Shown one piece after another: positions 44,828 to 53,812 of a stretch of DNA of 64,000 nt (positions within the stretch are counted from its first letter, which is position 1; every line of letters starts with the position of its first letter). The stretch covers positions 62,001 through 126,000 of the forward strand of contig NZ_JACAOR010000006.1 in the NCBI RefSeq assembly GCF_013386115.1, given 5' to 3'. The notes below the pieces were generated by a model. That model searched no databases, had not been told where the DNA came from, and saw nothing but the letters and a program-made list of their open reading frames with translations. This stretch comes from Pseudomonas gingeri (GTDB lineage Bacteria; Pseudomonadota; Gammaproteobacteria; Pseudomonadales; Pseudomonadaceae). The position numbers and the translations under genes are program-made.

Positions 44828-46246
44828 TCAGGGCAGACGCAACGTCACCTCGACGCCGCCAGGGACATTGCCGATCAGCAGCTCGCCGCCATGCAGCTTC
44901 ACCACTTCCTCGACAAAGTTCAGTCCCAGCCCGGTACTCTTGCGCCCGCTGCCCGGACGCGGCAGCGAATAGAAACGCTCGCTCAGGCGCGGCAAGGCGT
45001 AGTCGGGAATCGCCTCGGCCTGATTGAACAGGGTGAAGCACGTCTGCCGCCCCTGCTGTTCGGCGGTGAAGCGGATCAGCCCGCCCTCCGGGGTGAAATC
45101 GAGGGCATTGTCCAGCAGGTTGCCGATGGCCTGGCGCAGCAGAAAACGTTCACCGAACACCTGGATGCCCGCCGCGATCGTCTGTTCGATCCGCAGCCCG
45201 GCCCGTTCGATACGCGCCCCCTGGGCCTGCACGACTTCGTCCACGAGGGCCGCCAGCGGCACCTCGACCTGTTCTTCGAGCACCTGGCGCTGCTCCACCA
45301 GGGCCAGGTTCAGCAGCCGCTCGATCAGTTGCTGCATGCGTGCGCTTTCGCTCTCGATATTGCTGACGAAGCGCTGTTGCTGCGTCGCCGGCATGTCGCC
45401 CTGCAACAACTCCGCCGCGCCGCGAATCGCCGCCAGCGGGCTTTTCAACTCATGGGTCAGGGTATGCACATAACGCTCGACATAGGCCTTGCCTTCCAGT
45501 TGCGTGCGCATATGTTCCACGGCATTGGCCAACTGCTCCATCTCCCCGCCGCGATAATGCGGCAGCTCGGCCCGGCGGCCTTCACTCACCGCCTGGGCGT
45601 AGGCGGTCAAACGGCGCAATGCCGCGCTCAGCCACCAGGACAGCAACGCACCGAACAACAGGCCCAGGGCGATCAGCCCCGCGCCCCACCACAGCAGGCG
45701 GCGCTCGGTGCGGTCGACATAGGGCTGCAACGAACTGTTGGGCTTGGCTACCGTGACCACGCCGATGATCTGGCCGTTATCGGTAATCGGCGCGCCGACA
45801 TGCATCACCGAGGAGTTCGGATCGTTCGCCTCGGAGCGGGTCGAGCGGGCGCCGTATTCGCCACGCAAGGTCAGGTAGACGTCGTTCCAGCGCGAGTAGT
45901 CCTGGCCCACCGCCAGCTCGGCGGAATCGAGCAGGACAATGCCCTTGGCGTCGGTCACGTAGATCCGGTGATTGACCTGGTTCTTCGCCAGGCCCCAGAT
46001 CTTCGCCCCCGGCTTGCGCTGACCGTAGGCCTTGAGCACTTGTGGTAGGCGACTCTGGCCGAGTGTGCCGGCCTTGACGTCGTCGTGGAGGATTTCCGCC
46101 AGCAGGTTGGCGGTGTCCACCAGGGTTTCCTCCGTGGACTGGCGCACGCCGGGACGGATTTCCTTCATCACCGTGCTCAGCACGAAATAGCCGGTGAGAC
46201 CGACGAACAGGAAATACATCAGGAAGATCCGGATCCCCAGCGGCAT
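44828..46246 (-). CDS. creC: Sensor histidine kinase CreC
   Basis: 472 aa. Two membrane helices (about 5-27 and 185-207) flank a periplasmic sensor. The HAMP-like linker is followed by the H-box LTHELKSPLAAIRGAAELL (H265), then LLDNALDF and STGLGLNFVEEVV nucleotide-binding motifs. Phosphorylates CreB; in Pseudomonas the system responds to penicillin-binding-protein inhibition and nutrient state. Shares one base with the creB end. Confidence 0.93.
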   Translation of the reverse strand: MPLGIRIFLMYFLFVGLTGYFVLSTVMKEIRPGVRQSTEETLVDTANLLAEILHDDVKAGTLGQSRLPQVLKAYGQRKPGAKIWGLAKNQVNHRIYVTDAKGIVLLDSAELAVGQDYSRWNDVYLTLRGEYGARSTRSEANDPNSSVMHVGAPITDNGQIIGVVTVAKPNSSLQPYVDRTERRLLWWGAGLIALGLLFGALLSWWLSAALRRLTAYAQAVSEGRRAELPHYRGGEMEQLANAVEHMRTQLEGKAYVERYVHTLTHELKSPLAAIRGAAELLQGDMPATQQQRFVSNIESESARMQQLIERLLNLALVEQRQVLEEQVEVPLAALVDEVVQAQGARIERAGLRIEQTIAAGIQVFGERFLLRQAIGNLLDNALDFTPEGGLIRFTAEQQGRQTCFTLFNQAEAIPDYALPRLSERFYSLPRPGSGRKSTGLGLNFVEEVVKLHGGELLIGNVPGGVEVTLRLP

Positions 46247-46926
46247 CAGCTGTTCCCCGGACTGTAGCTGTAGCCCAGGCCACGGTGGGTCTGGATCGGC
46301 TCAGCCTCGGCGGCCACCGCCCGCAGCTTGGCCCGCAGGCTCTTGATATGGCTATCGATGCTGCGTTCATAACCGGCATCCGCCGGCACCCCGACGGCAT
46401 CGAGCAACTGCTCGCGGCTGAAGACCCGCTCGGGCTGCTCCAGCAGGCAGGCCAGCAGGCGGAATTCATGGCGGGTCAGGTTCAGGGCCTGGGCGCGATA
46501 ACTGATCTGCACCCGTTCGTGATCGACCAGGAAACGCTCGCCGGGCAACACCGGCGACGCCTGGGGCACCACGCGCTTGAGAATCGCCCGGACCCGCGCC
46601 GCCACTTCCCGTGGGCTGAAGGGCTTGACCACATAGTCGTCGGCGCCGATCTCCAGGCCCACCACGCGGTCGATCTCGCCGTCACGGGCACTGAGGAACA
46701 TCACCGACACTTCGGTAAAGCGCCGCAGTTGCTTGCACACCTCGAAGCCGCTGATATCCGGCAGGCCGATATCGAGAATCAGCAGGTCGGCCGGCGTGGC
46801 GCGCTGATGTTCGACCGCGGCGCCGCCCAGGTTCAGCCAGGTGGTGGTGAACCCTTCGCCCTGCAAGGCATACACAAGGGTATCGGCAATCGCCGCTTCG
46901 TCTTCGACAATCAGGATATGGGGCAT
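46246..46926 (-). CDS. creB: Response regulator CreB
   Basis: 226 aa OmpR/PhoB-family regulator. Receiver with E8-D9, phospho-acceptor D52 (LLILDIGLPD) and VVKPFSPREVAARV; winged-helix C-terminus with LTRHEFRLLACLLEQPERVFSREQLLDAVG. Likely binds the phased repeats before creD. First of creBCD, 58 bp after the retropepsin-like gene on the same strand. Confidence 0.94.
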   Translation of the reverse strand: MPHILIVEDEAAIADTLVYALQGEGFTTTWLNLGGAAVEHQRATPADLLILDIGLPDISGFEVCKQLRRFTEVSVMFLSARDGEIDRVVGLEIGADDYVVKPFSPREVAARVRAILKRVVPQASPVLPGERFLVDHERVQISYRAQALNLTRHEFRLLACLLEQPERVFSREQLLDAVGVPADAGYERSIDSHIKSLRAKLRAVAAEAEPIQTHRGLGYSYSPGNS

Positions 46927-46984
46927 GGCGTCCGAGCACTGGCATCAATGGCGCAACGGTGCCGGACGCGTGTCGCCCCGTCAA

Positions 46985-47485
46985 TCAGCAGTCGGGTTTG
47001 TCGGCGGTATAACGCCGCGCCGGATTCACCGCCGCACCGAACTCGCGCAGGGCCTTGGCACCGATCAGCAGCGGGTAGTTGAAGCTGCTGCGGTTGGTCA
47101 GGTTGACCTCCACCGTGCGCTTGACGTTGCCCAGGCACATTTCCAGGTCCACCACCGGGCGCTTGCTCGGGTCGGCGACCTCGCTGTCCTCGTCTTCCTC
47201 GGTACGGGTCTTGATCTTGCTGATGCGCGAAACCTTGTGCTCATAGACCTTGTTGTCGGCATCGGCGGTGCCCAGGCGGAAGCGCACCCAGTCCTCGCCG
47301 TCGCGCTTGAACAGCTCGATATCCTTGGCCGACAGCGAGGCGGTCAGGGCACCGGTGTCCATCTTGGCCTTGAAGGTCTGGCCGATTTCCGGCAACTGGA
47401 TGTATTCGTAGCGCCCGTACAGGGTCGGCTCGGCGGCCAGGGCGGGCAGGGCCAGTAGGGGCAACAGGGCAAGAAGAGCTTTCAC
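46985..47485 (-). CDS. Retropepsin-like aspartic protease (ATP-dependent zinc protease, PF05618 family), exported
   Basis: 166 aa. Signal peptide KALLALLPLLALPALAAE (residues 2-19), then KAKMDTGALTASL with the catalytic DTGA triad of retropepsin-like proteins and a single domain to the end. GTG at 47485 is preferred because AAAGGT precedes it at good distance; the ATG at 47524 has no ribosome site. Transcribed just ahead of creB, so it may be in the same unit. Substrate unknown. Confidence 0.85.
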   Translation of the reverse strand: MKALLALLPLLALPALAAEPTLYGRYEYIQLPEIGQTFKAKMDTGALTASLSAKDIELFKRDGEDWVRFRLGTADADNKVYEHKVSRISKIKTRTEEDEDSEVADPSKRPVVDLEMCLGNVKRTVEVNLTNRSSFNYPLLIGAKALREFGAAVNPARRYTADKPDC

Positions 47486-47580
47486 TGGGGCGGTACCTTT
47501 GAGTGGACGCACATGGGTCGGCATTTTAGACCGCGCCGACCGCGTTGGTTCATGAACAAATCAGAAACAACCCGTCACCT

Positions 47581-47666
47581 TGTAGGAGCTGGCTTGCTAG
47601 CGATGACGTCCGCAAGGGCGCCGCAGGGTTGGAGGGCCTCATCGCAGGCAAGCCAGCTCCCACAGG
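47581..47666. repeat. REPIN upstream of the acyltransferase gene
   Basis: TGTAGGAGCTGGCTTGCTAGCGATG and the inverted CATCGCAGGCAAGCCAGCTCCCAC, between divergent genes. Confidence 0.8.
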
Positions 47667-47747
47667 GGATGTGTCCGCCACTGGATTTGGCGTCCGGCCG
47701 CGCCACCTTTATCATGGCGCGCCCTCACGTTTTTAAAGAGTTCCCGT

Positions 47748-48635
47748 ATGCGCCGCCTGCTCACCGGCAGCTTCGTCACATTGCTGCTATTGCTCAACAC
47801 GCTGGTGCTGTTCGGCCCGCTGATGGTCTTTGCCCTGCTCAAGCTGGTACTGCCCGGCCGTTTTCGCGACTACGCCAGTTGGGCGGTGATGTGGATCGCC
47901 GAGACCTGGGCCGAGATCGACAAGCTGATCTTCGCCCTGTGCATTCCCACCCGCTGGGATATCCGCGGTGCCGAAGGCCTGCGTGGCGATACCTCGTACC
48001 TGGTGGTCAGCAACCATCAGTCCTGGGTCGATATCCCGGCGCTGATCCAGACGCTCAACCGGCACACGCCCTTCTTCAAGTTCTTCCTCAAGAAGGAACT
48101 GATCTGGGTGCCCTTCCTCGGCCTGGCCTGGTGGGCCCTGGACTACCCGTTCATGAAGCGCTACTCCAAGGCCTTCCTCGACAAGCACCCGGAACTCAAG
48201 GGCCAGGACCTGGAAATCACCAAGGCCGCCTGCGAGCTGTTCAAGCGCCAGCCGGTCACCGTGGTCAACTACCTGGAAGGCACCCGGTTCAGCGAGGCCA
48301 AGCGCCAGCAACAGGCCTCGCCCTTTACCCACCTGCTCAAGCCCAAGGCCGGCGGCGTGGCCTTCGTCCTCGCGGCCATGGGCGAGCAGCTGGACGCGAT
48401 CCTCGATGTCACCGTGGTCTATCCGCAAGCGCGTATTCCGGGCTTCTGGGACCTGATCAGCGGCAACGTGCCCAAGGTCATCATCGACTTCCAGACCCAC
48501 GCCATGGACCCGTCGCTGTGGCAAGGCGACTACGAGAACGACCCGGCATTTCGCGAGCATATCCAGAACTGGGTCAACCAGCTCTGGAGCGAGAAAGACC
48601 GCCGTATCGCCGCCCTGCGCAACGAGCGCGGCTGA
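47748..48635 (+). CDS. 1-acyl-sn-glycerol-3-phosphate acyltransferase family protein (YihG-like)
   Basis: 295 aa. PlsC-fold acyltransferase with catalytic HX4D (NHQSWVD, H90-D95) and the substrate motif EGTRFS. An N-terminal membrane helix (about 8-33) is present. KPKAGGVAFVLAAMGEQ and longer C-terminus place it with the LPLAT-type YihG group that makes phosphatidic acid or remodels lysophospholipids. Convergent with the synthetase-like gene at 48639, only 3 bp apart, with no room for a terminator. Confidence 0.9.
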   Translation: MRRLLTGSFVTLLLLLNTLVLFGPLMVFALLKLVLPGRFRDYASWAVMWIAETWAEIDKLIFALCIPTRWDIRGAEGLRGDTSYLVVSNHQSWVDIPALIQTLNRHTPFFKFFLKKELIWVPFLGLAWWALDYPFMKRYSKAFLDKHPELKGQDLEITKAACELFKRQPVTVVNYLEGTRFSEAKRQQQASPFTHLLKPKAGGVAFVLAAMGEQLDAILDVTVVYPQARIPGFWDLISGNVPKVIIDFQTHAMDPSLWQGDYENDPAFREHIQNWVNQLWSEKDRRIAALRNERG

Positions 48636-48638
48636 ACC

Positions 48639-49796
48639 TCAGTCGAGGATCACATGGGGCAGGAAACGGCTGGTGTCCTTGGTGATCAGTGAGTTGTCCT
48701 CGCGGATGCCGATGCCGGCCGGCTGATCGCCGATCACCCAACTGCCCAGCACCGTGTGACTGCCGGCAAACAACGGCAGCGGCTGGAACTGCTGGAGGAG
48801 AAACGGCCCTCGTTCATAAGGCCCCGGCTGGCTGACCCGTTCACCGTCAGGCGTATGGATCTCGACATTGGCGCCCTCCCGGGAAAAGAACGGCTTGCGT
48901 ACCCAGCCCGCCCCCAGTCGCGCGGTGGGGTCCGGGTCGATAAAGGTCGGCAGCAGGTTCGGGTGGCCCTGGTTCATTTCCCAGAGCAGCGCCATGGCCC
49001 CCTTGTTCGACAGGATCGCCTTCCACGGCGGCTCGACGAACAGCGTCCGGCTGTGTTCGATGGCCGGTCCGAACGCTTCGCTGAACAGGTTTTCCCAGGG
49101 GTAGAGCTTGAACAGGGTAGCGATCGGCGAGCCCAGCTCATCGACAAAACGCCCGGCCTGATCCAGCCCGATGTCCTCGATATCGATCAGCCGTGTACCG
49201 AGTCCGGCCTGGCGGGCGATATCGCGCAGGTACTCGACCGTGCCGCGATCCTCCAGCGAGCACCTGATCGACGAAAAGTGGAACGGCGACTGGAAGCCAC
49301 CCTCGACAAAGGCCTGCAGCAACTTGTCCTCGATGCTGTTGAACTGATCGGCCCGGGCCGGCAGTTGCCCGCGCTTCATCTGTTCTTCCAGCCAGACGTA
49401 CTGGAAAAAGCTCGCCTCGTACAACGAGGTCGGCGTGTCGTAATTGGTTTCCAGCAGTCTCGCCGGGCCCTGGCCGTCGTAGCACAGGTCCATCCGCCCA
49501 TAGAGATGGGGGTGGCCCTGGCGCCAGGAGTCGCGGATCAGGTCGCGATAGGCCTCGGGAATCGCCAGCCGGTCGAGCAGTTGCTCGCTGTCCACCACCT
49601 GTTCGACCAGGGCCATGCACAGTTCATGCAGTTGCCGCGTCGGCTCTTCCAGCTCGTCCTCGATCTGGCGCAGGCTGAACCGGTAGTACGCCGACTCATC
49701 CCAATAGGGCTCGCCGTCGAAGGTGTGAAAATGAAAGCCCAGGCGTTCGGCGGTGGCCCGCCAGTCCGGACGTGGCGCTATCTGGATGCGCTGCAT
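48639..49796 (-). CDS. Glutathionylspermidine synthase-like ATP-grasp protein (YjfC/YgiC family)
   Basis: 385 aa. Contains RMDLCYDGQGPARLLETNYDTPTSLYEAS, KAILSNKGAMALLWEMNQGHPNLLPT and GAGWVRKPFFSREGANVEI, the nucleotide and metal-binding blocks of the GSP synthase C-terminal fold. No amidase domain is present. Members lack shown glutathionylspermidine synthase activity, so the true substrate is open. Its start shares one base with the DUF1190 stop; third gene of the DUF350-DUF1190-synthetase operon. Confidence 0.9.
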   Translation of the reverse strand: MQRIQIAPRPDWRATAERLGFHFHTFDGEPYWDESAYYRFSLRQIEDELEEPTRQLHELCMALVEQVVDSEQLLDRLAIPEAYRDLIRDSWRQGHPHLYGRMDLCYDGQGPARLLETNYDTPTSLYEASFFQYVWLEEQMKRGQLPARADQFNSIEDKLLQAFVEGGFQSPFHFSSIRCSLEDRGTVEYLRDIARQAGLGTRLIDIEDIGLDQAGRFVDELGSPIATLFKLYPWENLFSEAFGPAIEHSRTLFVEPPWKAILSNKGAMALLWEMNQGHPNLLPTFIDPDPTARLGAGWVRKPFFSREGANVEIHTPDGERVSQPGPYERGPFLLQQFQPLPLFAGSHTVLGSWVIGDQPAGIGIREDNSLITKDTSRFLPHVILD

Positions 49797-50554
49797 CAGG
49801 AACCCCAGCTGCCATGGGACGAGCCGAAACCGCCGCGGCTGACCGCCCGTGGCGCCGAGCCGTCATAGAAGCCGGTGATGAAATGCGCCGGGCTCGCCAC
49901 CCGGAAACGCGCATTACGCGACTGGGCGAAGGTCTTGCCGGCCTTGACCTGCTGGTCGAGGCTGCTCAGGCGGTAACCACCACGCCCGTCGCGCTCCTGG
50001 TACAGCGGCTCGCTGAAGTAGCGCGGCGCATAGGGGTCGGTGCCCAGGCCGATCCAGCGCCAGACCCGGCTGGCCCAGCCATTGGAATGGCTGGCCGTTG
50101 CCGAACCGCCGCTCGAACCCCCATAGCCGCCACCACTGCTGCCCCCCGACGACCAATAGCTCGAAGTCGCGGCTTGCTCGTCCTGTTTCTGCGCCGGCAC
50201 CGGTTGCTCCGGCGGCACCGTCACCGCGCGCAAGGTGGTCAGGGCGAACCCGGCCATCAACGGATTGAACTGCGCACGCTGCGGATCGGCGACACAACTG
50301 TCGAGGGAAAAATCAATGGCACAGGCCGTCTGGTCGCCATAGACCGGCGCGATCTCCCGATGCTGCTCCAGGGCCGTCGCCGCCGCATCGGCACAGACAT
50401 CCGCCGCGATACCGGCGGCCACACAGGCCTGCTCGTTGGCATACCGAGCGGTCTCGCTGACGTCGCGCGTCAGGACCTGCTCGCCATCGCAGGCCACCAG
50501 CACAAAGGGCACGCTGCCCAGCAATACCAGGCCCACACGTTGACTGCGTTTCAT
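49796..50554 (-). CDS. DUF1190 lipoprotein-like protein (YgiB/YjfM family)
   Basis: 252 aa. Short N-terminal hydrophobic segment ending in a lipobox-like VLVACDGE (Cys near residue 22), then DUF1190 with YANEQACVAAGI and FNPLMAGFALT, a glycine/serine-rich low-complexity linker (SYWSSGGSSGGGYGG) and a C-terminal SRGGFGSSHGSWGS. Probably anchored to a membrane. Middle gene of the operon, 11 bp after the DUF350 gene. Confidence 0.88.
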   Translation of the reverse strand: MKRSQRVGLVLLGSVPFVLVACDGEQVLTRDVSETARYANEQACVAAGIAADVCADAAATALEQHREIAPVYGDQTACAIDFSLDSCVADPQRAQFNPLMAGFALTTLRAVTVPPEQPVPAQKQDEQAATSSYWSSGGSSGGGYGGSSGGSATASHSNGWASRVWRWIGLGTDPYAPRYFSEPLYQERDGRGGYRLSSLDQQVKAGKTFAQSRNARFRVASPAHFITGFYDGSAPRAVSRGGFGSSHGSWGS

Positions 50555-50565
50555 CGCGGGCGCCC

Positions 50566-50994
50566 TCAGACCGAAGGCGTCATGCAGGCCGCATTGAGCA
50601 GGCCGACGCTGATGGAGATGGCCGCCGCCAGGATCGCCGCCGCCGACTCGCCGTTGCCGATGCGTGTCGACAGGCCGCGGATCACCCAGGCGACCAGGGC
50701 GAACGCCGCCAATTGCGCCACCAGCGCGATCAACGCCCAGACCAGGAAATCCACCAGTGAGACCGAATGGGCAATGGCGCTGGCGGCGGGAATCGCAAAA
50801 CCGACCAGGGCACCGCCCAGGGCGATTGCCGCGGCCACGTTGCCCTCGCGGATCAACGTCCATTCCTTGTGGGGTGTCAGACGGGTATAGAGACAGGCAT
50901 ACAGCCCAAAGACCAGCAGCGCCACCAGCAGATACAGGACAAATCCCATGACCGCATCCAGGTGCAACGACATTTTCACTGCATCGACCAACAT
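50566..50994 (-). CDS. DUF350 membrane protein (YjfL family)
   Basis: 142 aa, four membrane helices in a two-repeat arrangement (GFVLYLLVALLVFGLYACLY, AAAIALGGALVGFAIPAASA, then two more), with LTPHKEWTLIREGNVAAAI as the family signature. First gene of a three-gene operon like E. coli yjfLMC. The ATG at 50994 gives the canonical start; the longer frame to 51087 lies in the terminator hairpin of the upstream gene. Function unknown. Confidence 0.88.
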   Translation of the reverse strand: MLVDAVKMSLHLDAVMGFVLYLLVALLVFGLYACLYTRLTPHKEWTLIREGNVAAAIALGGALVGFAIPAASAIAHSVSLVDFLVWALIALVAQLAAFALVAWVIRGLSTRIGNGESAAAILAAAISISVGLLNAACMTPSV

Positions 50995-51077
50995 GCTTGC
51001 GCCACTCTCTCCATGAACAGGCGGCGACAAATAGCACACTGCACGACAGAACTGAACAGACCTTCGCCGCCACAGAC

Positions 51078-51117
51078 AAAAACGCACCGGGCCTTTTCAG
51101 GTTCCCGGTGCGTTTTT
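51078..51117 (-). terminator. Terminator of the DUF2780 gene
   Basis: A 14-bp stem AAAAACGCACCGGG (51078-51091) / CCCGGTGCGTTTTT (51104-51117) with a 12-base loop. It lies between the DUF2780 stop and the DUF350 start on the minus strand. Confidence 0.9.
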
Positions 51118-51151
51118 CAGTCGCGCTGGCACTGCCGGCCTGCCGGAGCCC

Positions 51152-51694
51152 TCAGCTGCCGGCGCCCCAGATCCCGCTCAGGCTCTGCAACAGCGGCCCG
51201 CCCACACCCTGGTCGCCCAGGTACTTGAGAATGATCGGGGCGAACTGGCCGACCATATTGCTGTTCATGCCCAGGGCGCCAAAGGCATTGTTCAGGTCAC
51301 CGGTATCCTTCACGTTGCCCAGGGCACTGCCGACGTCGGCAGTGCTGCCCGACTTGCCGCCCAGCAACCCACCGAGCCCGGCCAGCGCGCCGCCACCGGA
51401 CAATTGATCCAGCCCCGGCACGCTCTGGCTCAGTTGCGAATAATCGTTGCCGCTGAGTTTGTTCTTCGCCAGCCCGAGCATCGCGCCGGTCCCGCCGATG
51501 GCCTGCTCCGGCGTGACATGGAGCTGCGAACCGAGGGAACTGAGCAACCCATTGGCCGGTGCCGCGGCATTCTTGTCGCCGCCCTGCATGGACGACACCG
51601 CATTGGCCGCATCGCTCAGGCTGAAAGCCGCAAACACCGGCGTGACGGCGAACGCCATGAGCGAAGCCAATACAACACCGCGTGAAATCTTCAT
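51152..51694 (-). CDS. DUF2780 / VcgC-VcgE-like secreted protein
   Basis: 180 aa. Signal peptide to about residue 23 (LASLMAFAVTPVFAAF), then DUF2780 with SLGSQLHVTPEQAIGGTGAMLGLAKNKLS and a glycine-rich GGGALAGLGGLLGGKSG. The family is a periplasmic or secreted protein of unknown function. The ATG at 51694 has AGAGGTGG upstream; an upstream ATG at 51715 is less well placed. Divergent from the ECF sigma gene. Confidence 0.85.
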   Translation of the reverse strand: MKISRGVVLASLMAFAVTPVFAAFSLSDAANAVSSMQGGDKNAAAPANGLLSSLGSQLHVTPEQAIGGTGAMLGLAKNKLSGNDYSQLSQSVPGLDQLSGGGALAGLGGLLGGKSGSTADVGSALGNVKDTGDLNNAFGALGMNSNMVGQFAPIILKYLGDQGVGGPLLQSLSGIWGAGS

Positions 51695-51979
51695 CGCTAC
51701 CACCTCTTGAGTCATCGAAAACCCCTTCGCACAGGGGCCTGGCACTGCTCGTTGGAGTCGGAAAACCCCGGCTTGTTCCCCAGGGGCCGCGCACCACCGC
51801 AATTGCATCCGATTCAGGCTCGCCTGCGTATATCAGGCACGGATGGCCAATGGCCGGAACCCTGGACGCCCCTTCTGCGAGCCGCATGAATGAATGGAAT
51901 AACCCCGTGCCGTGGACTAACCTCAGCCAGCAAGGTGCACCGCGCGCGGTCCATTCAACGTAGTGTGATTGTCTGGAGA

Positions 51980-52534
51980 ATGCCCATTTCCACCGCCGAC
52001 GCCGATCAACTCAGGCAGCTGCTGGCCCAGTGCTCACTGGGTAACCGCCGCGCATTCGAGACGCTTTATCGCAACGTCGCCCCGCGTCTCCACGGCATAG
52101 CCCTGCGCTGCATGGGCCGCCCCGACCTGGCCGAAGAAGTGCTGCAGGAAAGCTTCGTGCGGATCTGGAACAGCGCCTCGCGCTACGACGCCAATCTGTC
52201 GGCACCGATGACCTGGATGGTGAATATCACCCGCAACCTGGCCATCGACCAGTTGCGCAAGAAGCGCGAGGAACGCCTGGGCGAGTTCCGGGAACAGGAA
52301 CTGCCCGACGACGCCCCCAGCGCCCACGACCAGTTGACCAGCAGCCGCGACGCCTCGGCACTCAACCGCTGCCTGGACAGCCTCGAAGGCATGCAGCGCC
52401 AGTCGATCACCATCGCCTACTTCCACGGCCTGTCGTACGCGGAACTGGCCGAACAACTGGCCGCACCGCTGGGCTCGGTCAAATCCTGGATCCGCAGGGG
52501 CATGGAGCGCCTGCGCCGGTGCCTTGAATCATGA
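51980..52534 (+). CDS. ECF sigma factor (SigK-like)
   Basis: 184 aa. Region 2 CSLGNRRAFETLYRNVAPRLHGIALR and LAEEVLQESFVRIWNSASRYD; region 4 YFHGLSYAELAEQLAAPLGSVKSWIRRGMERL. Paired with the anti-sigma gene that starts before its stop (ATGA). The ATG at 51980 is preceded by GGAG at short spacing (four bases), so translation may be modest. The target regulon is not visible in the window. Confidence 0.92.
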   Translation: MPISTADADQLRQLLAQCSLGNRRAFETLYRNVAPRLHGIALRCMGRPDLAEEVLQESFVRIWNSASRYDANLSAPMTWMVNITRNLAIDQLRKKREERLGEFREQELPDDAPSAHDQLTSSRDASALNRCLDSLEGMQRQSITIAYFHGLSYAELAEQLAAPLGSVKSWIRRGMERLRRCLES

Positions 52535-53205
52535 ACTACCAGAACCCCCGCCTGCGCCGCGCCCTGGCGGCCGACTACGCGATCGGGCTGATGTCCGCCG
52601 CTGGTCGTCGTCGCTTCGAAAGCCTGATGCGTGACGACGCGCGGCTGCGCGCGCAAGTCGCCGAATGGCAGGAAACCCTGGCCACGCTGACCGAATCCGT
52701 GCCGCCGCAACCGGTGCCGGACCGGGTCTGGCAAGCCATCGTCGCGCGCATCGACCCGCAGCAGTTGCACATACCGGCCAGGCGACCGTTCTGGAACTGG
52801 CTGCGCGCCACGGCGGCGATCGGTTCACTGGTGGTGGTCGTGGCCCTGGGCGTGCTCTACCGGCATGACCCGATCAGCGCCAGCGCGACCCTGCTCAGCG
52901 GCACGCAACAGCCGGCACTGCGGATCGAGGCCCATGCCGGCTACCTGCAAGTCGAGCCATTGACCCTGGCCGCGGTGGACGCCAACCGCAGCCTGGAACT
53001 CTGGGCGATTCCACTGGATGGCAAGCCAGTGTCCCTCGGCCTGGTGCCCCGGGAAGGCAAGGGTCGTCTTGAATTGAGCGAGGCCCACAAGACCCTGCTC
53101 GGCACCTCGGTGGTGCTGGCGGTCAGCCTGGAACCACAAGGCGGCTCGCCGACCGGACAACCCAGCGGGCCGGTACTCTACTCGGGGCCGCTGGCGGCGC
53201 TGTGA
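52531..53205 (+). CDS. Anti-sigma K factor (RskA-type)
   Basis: 224 aa. N-terminal zinc-free anti-sigma region (about 1-55, RRALAADYAIGLMSAAGRRRFE), one membrane helix (about 92-111, LRATAAIGSLVVVVALGVLY) and a periplasmic RskA domain (about 115-224; LELWAIPLDGKPVSLGLVP). It holds the co-translated sigma factor inactive at the membrane until an envelope signal releases it. Confidence 0.9.
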   Translation: MNYQNPRLRRALAADYAIGLMSAAGRRRFESLMRDDARLRAQVAEWQETLATLTESVPPQPVPDRVWQAIVARIDPQQLHIPARRPFWNWLRATAAIGSLVVVVALGVLYRHDPISASATLLSGTQQPALRIEAHAGYLQVEPLTLAAVDANRSLELWAIPLDGKPVSLGLVPREGKGRLELSEAHKTLLGTSVVLAVSLEPQGGSPTGQPSGPVLYSGPLAAL

Positions 53206-53257
53206 TCTTCGATGCTCGCTGCGCGGATCACCCGACAGCCGATTGAGGAACGGTTAC

Positions 53258-53446
53258 TCAGAAAGAAACGCCTGCTTCAGGTCGCCTGATCAATCGGCCC
53301 TTGGCTGCCAGCAGCAATTGCAAACGATGTGCGGCTTCAGGTGCCTGCAAGGCCTCCAAGCGAGCATTCCAGCGCTGGACAGTGCTCAATCGATCATGGA
53401 CGCGATAGATCTGTGCTTCGGTTTGCTGAGTCTTGACGCTCACCAT
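53258..53446 (-). CDS. Small Pseudomonas protein of unknown function
   Basis: 62 aa, basic and helical (IYRVHDRLSTVQRWNARLEALQ). A strong ribosome site AAGGAGG lies five bases before the ATG at 53446, which supports translation. No recognised domain. It is convergent with the anti-sigma gene, with about 50 bp between stops. Confidence 0.65.
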   Translation of the reverse strand: MVSVKTQQTEAQIYRVHDRLSTVQRWNARLEALQAPEAAHRLQLLLAAKGRLIRRPEAGVSF

Positions 53447-53578
53447 TCCCCTCCTTCCCCGCCACGTTGGCGTATCCCACTCATTTTAGGTATGGGAAGC
53501 CACTCAAGCTACCCCGTATGAGAACGATCAAATCCCCCGCCTTGCTTCCGCGCAAGCCCGAGGCTTATAGTCCGCCGG

Positions 53579-53770
53579 TCGCCCTGATTGGCGATACGGG
53601 TTTGGCGACTCGTTTATAGACCATGCGAAAGCCCTGCGCTTGTTTGCAGGTGCCTTCGTACCCGCAAAGTCGCTCCATGGCGGCTGTGCGCGGGAGACCT
53701 TCGGGTCTGCCGGCTTGGTCTATTCCGGTTCGCCAACCTGCGTACAGCTGCCACCCGCTTCGTTTGGCGA
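53579..53770 (+). ncRNA. Structured RNA leader upstream of the DUF6124 gene
   Basis: Nested helices can be drawn: outer TTGGCGA (53602-53608) with TCGCCAA (53730-53736), extended by GG/CC across a bulged U; ATAGACC (53616-53622) with GGTCTAT (53717-53723). Inside are CCTGC/GCAGG (53633-53650), CCCGC/GCGGG (53661-53694) enclosing GTCGC/GCGGC, and a UUCG tetraloop hairpin AGACC-TTCG-GGTCT (53695-53708). TTGGCGA also occurs at 53588-53594 and 53764-53770, so TCGCCAA has three competing partners. I recall this sequence, in translated form, as recurrent in Pseudomonas genomes. Confidence 0.6.
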
Positions 53771-53812
53771 CGAATCGGGCGGTTTCAAACCCAATAGACT
53801 GAGACTTTGCCC

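Noticed and set aside
53588..53797. A 69-codon protein in the leader of the DUF6124 gene
   Set aside because: No ribosome site, all three frames are open by composition, and the sequence is better explained as a structured RNA.
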